From Oscillospiraceae bacterium (GTDB taxonomy: Bacteria; Bacillota; Clostridia; Oscillospirales; Oscillospiraceae), in contig JAFRAF010000065.1 in the NCBI GenBank assembly GCA_017405545.1, positions 1 through 9,050 on the forward strand: a DNA stretch of 9,050 nucleotides, given 5' to 3'. Each line of letters begins with the position of its first letter. The first letter of the stretch is position 1. Of this stretch, positions 6,265 to 9,050 are shown piece by piece. The position numbers and the translations under genes were made by a program. The notes below the pieces were generated by a model. That model saw nothing but the letters and a program-made list of their open reading frames with translations, had not been told where the DNA came from and did no database searches.

Positions 6265-7611
6265 CTATTTCCATTTGAAATAGAGCATGGTGATGTCGTC
6301 GAACTGCTCATTATCCCGAACGAAAGCGTCGACCGACTTCTTTACATTCTCAAGTATGGCATGGACGTCGGCGTCCGCACAGTCCGTCAGGCAGGCCAGC
6401 AGGCGGTCGTCGCCATAGAGTTCATTTTCTCTCGTCGACGCCTCGGTCACCCCGTCGGTATATAGAAATAGGCCGTCCCCCGCCGTCAATTGCAGTTCCG
6501 TCTCCTTATACTTCGCGTTCTCCATACCGGCAAGAACAAAGCAGTTTTTCGACTTCAGATACTCCGCATTTCTGCCGCGTATGAGCACCGGCGGATTGTG
6601 TCCGGCGCTCACATATGTAAGGCCGCCGCTCTTCAGGTCTAAAATCCCTGCCCAGAGGGTGACGAACATGTCCGCCTCATTCTTCTCACACAGCACATTG
6701 TTCGCCGTGAACAGAGCTTCCGAGAGCATCGGAATATCTCTGATGCAGTTTTGCAGAATGATTTTCGAGGAGGCCATAAACAGCGCCGCCGGGACCCCCT
6801 TGCCAGAGACATCACCTATGAGAAAGGCCAGCCTGTCGGCATCCACATAAAACACGTCGTAAAAATCGCCGCCCACATCCTTTGCCGCCTGCATGGATGC
6901 GCTGACCGCTACCTCGGGCCGTCCCGGGTACTTATCGGTCAGTGATGGCAGAAGGGAATGCTGTATGACATTTGCCACCTCTAATTCCGATTTCATTCGT
7001 TCCCGCTCAAGGGACATGGCCTGCTGCTTTTCCATAAAGTGGATTATTCCCATCATCAGCGCAATCCCTATTGCATTGACCGAGATAAAGGGCAGCGCAA
7101 TCTGCCGTACGATATCGAACGCAACCGAATAGGGCTTGACAAGTATAAGCACGATGCACAGATGGAGCGTCTCCATTGCCATACCAATCAGAAGAATCCA
7201 ATAGTATTTCTTCAAAACATTGGGGAAAGCGCCGGAGATGACTCCGCAAAGCAGACCTATCACACTGGTCGCCACAACGCAGGCGGCCGCTGTGATACCG
7301 CCCATAGTGAGACGGTGTATGCCCGCAATCACTCCGGCGATCACTCCGCTTACGGGACCGCCGATAAATCCTGCCAGCATCGGCCCTATATCACGCACCG
7401 ATATCACGGCGCCATTAAGCGCGATGCCCGAGATATTGCCGTAAACTCCGAACAGGCCTCCGAACAAACCCGTAAAAAGGATAAACTTCCAGTTTTTCTT
7501 TTTCCCTATATAGTTTTTCAGAAACTGCGTACTCCCTGTGTATGCCGCCACAAGGAGAATCACTGCCAATGTACCTATCAATCTGGAAAAAAACTCATAC
7601 GTGTTCTCCAT
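6265..7611 (-). CDS. Membrane-bound PP2C-type serine phosphatase with 5TMR-LYT sensor (RsbU/SpoIIE-like)
   Basis: This 448-residue protein joins a membrane sensor to a phosphatase. Residues about 10-195 are hydrophobic and match the 5TM receptor module of LytS/YhcK-type sensors, including the conserved loop near NGAVISVRDIGPMLAG (67-81) and the Gly-rich GPVSGVIAGVIAG that follows. A charged linker helix (about 192-222) ends in LEVANVIQHSLLPS, typical of the signalling helix before SpoIIE domains. The PP2C/SpoIIE domain then carries its metal-site motifs: DVGGDFYD (Asp249), IGDVSGKG (Asp267), SAGHNPP (336-342), LYTDGVTE (Asp385) and FDDITM (Asp438/Asp439). Such enzymes usually dephosphorylate an STAS-type anti-anti-sigma factor to switch on an alternative sigma factor, but no such partner is encoded in this window. 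An AGGGG site about seven bases before the ATG supports the start. The frameshifted permease remnant lies immediately upstream, and the HEYGH protein gene follows. Confidence 0.93.
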   Translation of the reverse strand: MENTYEFFSRLIGTLAVILLVAAYTGSTQFLKNYIGKKKNWKFILFTGLFGGLFGVYGNISGIALNGAVISVRDIGPMLAGFIGGPVSGVIAGVIAGIHRLTMGGITAAACVVATSVIGLLCGVISGAFPNVLKKYYWILLIGMAMETLHLCIVLILVKPYSVAFDIVRQIALPFISVNAIGIALMMGIIHFMEKQQAMSLERERMKSELEVANVIQHSLLPSLTDKYPGRPEVAVSASMQAAKDVGGDFYDVFYVDADRLAFLIGDVSGKGVPAALFMASSKIILQNCIRDIPMLSEALFTANNVLCEKNEADMFVTLWAGILDLKSGGLTYVSAGHNPPVLIRGRNAEYLKSKNCFVLAGMENAKYKETELQLTAGDGLFLYTDGVTEASTRENELYGDDRLLACLTDCADADVHAILENVKKSVDAFVRDNEQFDDITMLYFKWK

Positions 7612-7630
7612 AAAACGTCCCCTTTTTGTT

Positions 7631-7842
7631 CTATTTCGTCCTGTCCTTATCTATATCCTTCGGCAGAACTAGATTCAGCACGAGGGCGATAACGAAAATG
7701 GCCGCCACAACATTCTGTGAGAATATGCTCTGTATCGTCATGGAAAAGCTGTTCAAATTTCCGAAGCGGCGGAACCGGTAAAACCTGTGGGCATGGACAG
7801 GGAGATAGCCGCGGAGCCCCTGTGCTCTGCGTCGCCCGGTTC
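7631..7842 (-). pseudogene. C-terminal remnant of an NCS2 (uracil/xanthine) permease
   Basis: Two minus-strand reading frames together give what looks like the end of a nucleobase:cation symporter. The upstream piece (from about 7818 to a TGA at 7753) reads SAAISLSMPTGFTGSAASEI. The downstream piece (7756 to the stop at 7631), in another frame, starts LNSFSMTIQSIFSQ and continues through VVAAIFVIALVLNLVLPKD. The VLNLVLP ending and the small hydrophobic final helix are typical of uracil and xanthine permease C-termini, and the join lies where one such protein would be continuous. A frameshift therefore separates the pieces, an in-frame stop lies at 7843-7845, and no N-terminal part of the expected 400-plus residues is present. 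I read it as a degraded gene. Assignment rests on remembered family patterns; sequencing error could explain the frameshift but not the missing body. Confidence 0.65.
7650..7678 (-). promoter_or_regulatory. Weak candidate promoter of the phosphatase gene
   Basis: On the minus strand CTGAAT (7673-7678) is followed after 17 bases by TATAGA (7650-7655). It lies inside the permease remnant and would give a leader of about 30 bases before the phosphatase start. The match is only moderate, so this is a guess about how the gene is read if not from the element at 7897-7926. Confidence 0.25.
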
Positions 7843-7896
7843 TTATCTACAACAAGCTTCCCGACAAAAAAACATGGTCAATTGCAATACTGTTAT

Positions 7897-7926
7897 ATAA
7901 TACCACAGAAAAAAGCTGTCATTCAA
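7897..7926 (-). promoter_or_regulatory. Minus-strand promoter-like element, probably of the lost permease
   Basis: TTGAAT (7921-7926) is followed after 18 bases by TATTAT (7897-7902), with the extended -10 dinucleotide TG in place. RNA from here would run through the permease remnant into the phosphatase gene. I found no purine riboswitch-like fold or intact reading frame just downstream. The 7843-7981 stretch holds this element and part of the divergent regulator promoter region, and nothing else I can identify. Confidence 0.4.
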
Positions 7927-7961
7927 TGCTTTTCGGGCACTTTTTCGACTCACATGTTTAA

Positions 7962-7993
7962 AATCGTCCCTCTTCCCGGACTTGAATCGTCCC
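7962..7993 (+). repeat. Direct repeat AATCGTCCC over the response-regulator promoter
   Basis: AATCGTCCC occurs at 7962-7970 and again at 7985-7993, a perfect 9-base direct repeat with a 23-base period, about two helical turns. The second copy overlaps the -35 box of the response-regulator promoter and runs into the spacer, where CCCG and CGGG (7992-7995 and 7999-8002) form a small inverted repeat. OmpR-family regulators commonly bind direct repeats near their own promoters, so autoregulation is possible. Confidence 0.35.
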
Positions 7994-8010
7994 CGGTACG
8001 GGAGTATAAT
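7982..8010 (+). promoter_or_regulatory. Sigma-A-type promoter of the two-component system
   Basis: TTGAAT (7982-7987), exactly 17 bases, then a perfect TATAAT (8005-8010). RNA would start near 8017, about 37 bases before the TTG start codon of the response regulator. Confidence 0.72.
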
Positions 8011-8053
8011 TACTTACAATAACAGAAAGAACGGGAAGAGGGGTGGAAGGGCC

Positions 8054-8725
8054 TTGTATCGCATTTTTCTGGTGGAGGACGACCGCGGGATAGCGGATGC
8101 CATAGCGGCGCAGACCGCCCTGTGGGATATGGAGACGGTCTGCGTAAGGGACTTCAGAAACGTCATGGCGGAGTTCGCCGCCTGCTCGCCCCAGCTCGTG
8201 CTGCTGGACATCTCCCTGCCCTTTTACGACGGCTATCACTGGTGCCGGGAGATCCGCGGCATATCCAAGGTGCCCGTCATATTCATCTCCTCGGCCGCCG
8301 ACAATCTGAACATCGTCATGGCCATGAACATGGGCGCGGATGACTTCATCGCCAAGCCCTTTGACCAGAGCGTGCTCATGGCCAAGATAAACGCCCTGCT
8401 GCGCCGGGCCTATGATTTCGGCGGCACGGTGCCCGTGCTGGAGCACCGGGGCGCGCTGCTTAACACCGGCGACGGCTCACTGAGCTATGGCGGCGAAAAG
8501 CTGGAGCTGACGAAAAACGAGTACCGCATCCTGCTGGCCCTCATGCAGTCCAAGGGCCGCACGGTGAGCCGGGAAAAGCTGATGGAGCTCCTGTGGGAGT
8601 CCGACGAGTTCGTGGATGACAACACACTGACGGTGAACGTGGGCCGCCTGCGTAAAAAGCTGGCCGCGGCTGGACTGCGGGACTTCATCACCACCAGGCA
8701 CGGCGTGGGGTATCTTGTGGAATGA
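8054..8725 (+). CDS. BceR/GraR-type response regulator (OmpR family)
   Basis: From the chosen start this is a 223-residue OmpR-family regulator. The receiver domain (about 1-115) has the acidic pocket at Glu8-Asp9-Asp10, the phosphoacceptor Asp52 in LLDISLP, Ser80 at the switch position and Lys101 in AKPFD. The C-terminal winged-helix domain (about 125-222) contains ELTKNEYRIL, then WESDEFVDDNTLTVNVGRLRKKL in sequence (about 181-203), a segment strongly reminiscent of the BceR/GraR/ApsR group that controls resistance to bacitracin, nisin and other cell-wall peptides. The TTG at 8054 is preferred because MYRIFLVEDD begins as family members do and GAGGGGTGG lies seven bases upstream. The reading frame stays open back to 7982, but that point is inside the -35 box and upstream of the inferred RNA start. 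The kinase gene overlaps its stop. Confidence 0.93.
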   Translation: MYRIFLVEDDRGIADAIAAQTALWDMETVCVRDFRNVMAEFAACSPQLVLLDISLPFYDGYHWCREIRGISKVPVIFISSAADNLNIVMAMNMGADDFIAKPFDQSVLMAKINALLRRAYDFGGTVPVLEHRGALLNTGDGSLSYGGEKLELTKNEYRILLALMQSKGRTVSREKLMELLWESDEFVDDNTLTVNVGRLRKKLAAAGLRDFITTRHGVGYLVE

Positions 8726-9050
8726 GGGATTTCTGGAAAGCATATCTCCGGGGGAAGCTCCCGGCCTTCGGGCTGTTTGTGCTTTGCTGCGCAGTATTCG
8801 GCGTGACCTTCCGGCTCTATGAGCTGCCGCCGATGGCTGTGCTCTACCCCGCTCTCATATGTCTGGCGCTGTGGCTCTGCTATACCCTTGTTCTGGCCGC
8901 GAAGGCGGCGCGGAAGCACAAGACCCTGTCCTCGCTGACCGAGGCCTTTACCCTTGAGATGCTGCCCGACCCTGACACTGTGGACGACGCGGACTACCGC
9001 CGCGTCATAGCCCTCCTGCAGGAGGTCCGGCGTGTGCGGGAATCGGAGGC
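8722..9050 (+). CDS. Intramembrane-sensing histidine kinase, N-terminal part (BceS/GraS-like), cut by window end
   Basis: An open frame begins with the ATG of an ATGA overlap with the response regulator stop and continues without a stop to the window edge, giving 109 residues. It opens with a short basic N-terminus (MRDFWKAYLRGK), one hydrophobic helix (about 14-31), a very short connection containing LYELPP, a second helix (about 38-60), then a basic, charged cytoplasmic region ending in a helical VIALLQEVRRVRESE segment. Two helices with almost no extracellular loop define intramembrane-sensing kinases, which usually detect peptide antibiotics through a BceAB-type ABC transporter rather than directly. 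The dimerisation/histidine and ATPase domains must lie beyond 9050. Family assignment rests on topology and pairing with a BceR-like regulator, not on catalytic motifs. Confidence 0.85.
   Translation, partial: MRDFWKAYLRGKLPAFGLFVLCCAVFGVTFRLYELPPMAVLYPALICLALWLCYTLVLAAKAARKHKTLSSLTEAFTLEMLPDPDTVDDADYRRVIALLQEVRRVRESE

Noticed and set aside
7039..7692. 217-codon plus-strand open frame over the phosphatase and permease stub
   Set aside because: Antisense to the conserved membrane sensor domain; rich in His, Cys and Tyr with no domain pattern.
7840..7981. Purine riboswitch upstream of the permease remnant
   Set aside because: I looked because NCS2 permeases often have one, but found no conserved three-helix purine aptamer pattern.
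7982..8053. N-terminal extension of the response regulator from an upstream TTG
   Set aside because: That codon is the -35 box of a near-consensus promoter, and the inferred RNA start is downstream; the extension also does not match receiver-domain N-termini.

Overview
The window looks like a chromosomal segment from a GC-rich anaerobic Firmicute, most likely a gut Clostridia/Oscillospiraceae-type bacterium. This is inferred from purine-rich Gram-positive ribosome binding sites, sigma-A-like promoters, a Clostridium/Thermoanaerobacter-type secondary alcohol dehydrogenase, a BceRS-type two-component system and an RsbU/SpoIIE-type phosphatase. I see no tRNA, rRNA, CRISPR array, insertion sequence or phage gene.

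Left region (1-5701): three minus-strand genes run MFS transporter, then GntP-like permease, then zinc/NADP-type secondary alcohol dehydrogenase, ending at a strong GC hairpin at the window edge. Transcribed away from them is a MocR-type regulator, a GntR-like winged helix fused to a PLP aminotransferase fold. A 215-base divergent promoter region separates the two sides. It holds a very good plus-strand promoter, a perfect minus-strand -10 box, and a direct repeat that could be the MocR operator. I read this as a regulated uptake-and-oxidation module: two permeases import an organic acid, polyol or similar compound, and the dehydrogenase interconverts a secondary alcohol and a ketone. The substrate cannot be read from the sequence.

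Middle region (5702-7842): a bidirectional terminator and a second hairpin separate the regulator from a convergent minus-strand pair. The pair is a membrane-bound PP2C (RsbU/SpoIIE-like) phosphatase with an N-terminal 5TMR-LYT-type sensor, followed by a small membrane protein with an HEYGH zinc-peptidase motif. Upstream of the phosphatase lies the frameshifted C-terminal remnant of a uracil/xanthine (NCS2) permease, so a gene has been lost here.

Right region (7843-9050): after two divergent promoter-like elements comes a plus-strand BceR/GraR-type response regulator, with a TTG start and a strong promoter whose -35 box overlaps a 9-base direct repeat. It overlaps by ATGA the start of an intramembrane-sensing histidine kinase that runs off the window. 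This pair probably senses cell-envelope antimicrobial peptides, with a partner ABC transporter expected beyond the edge.
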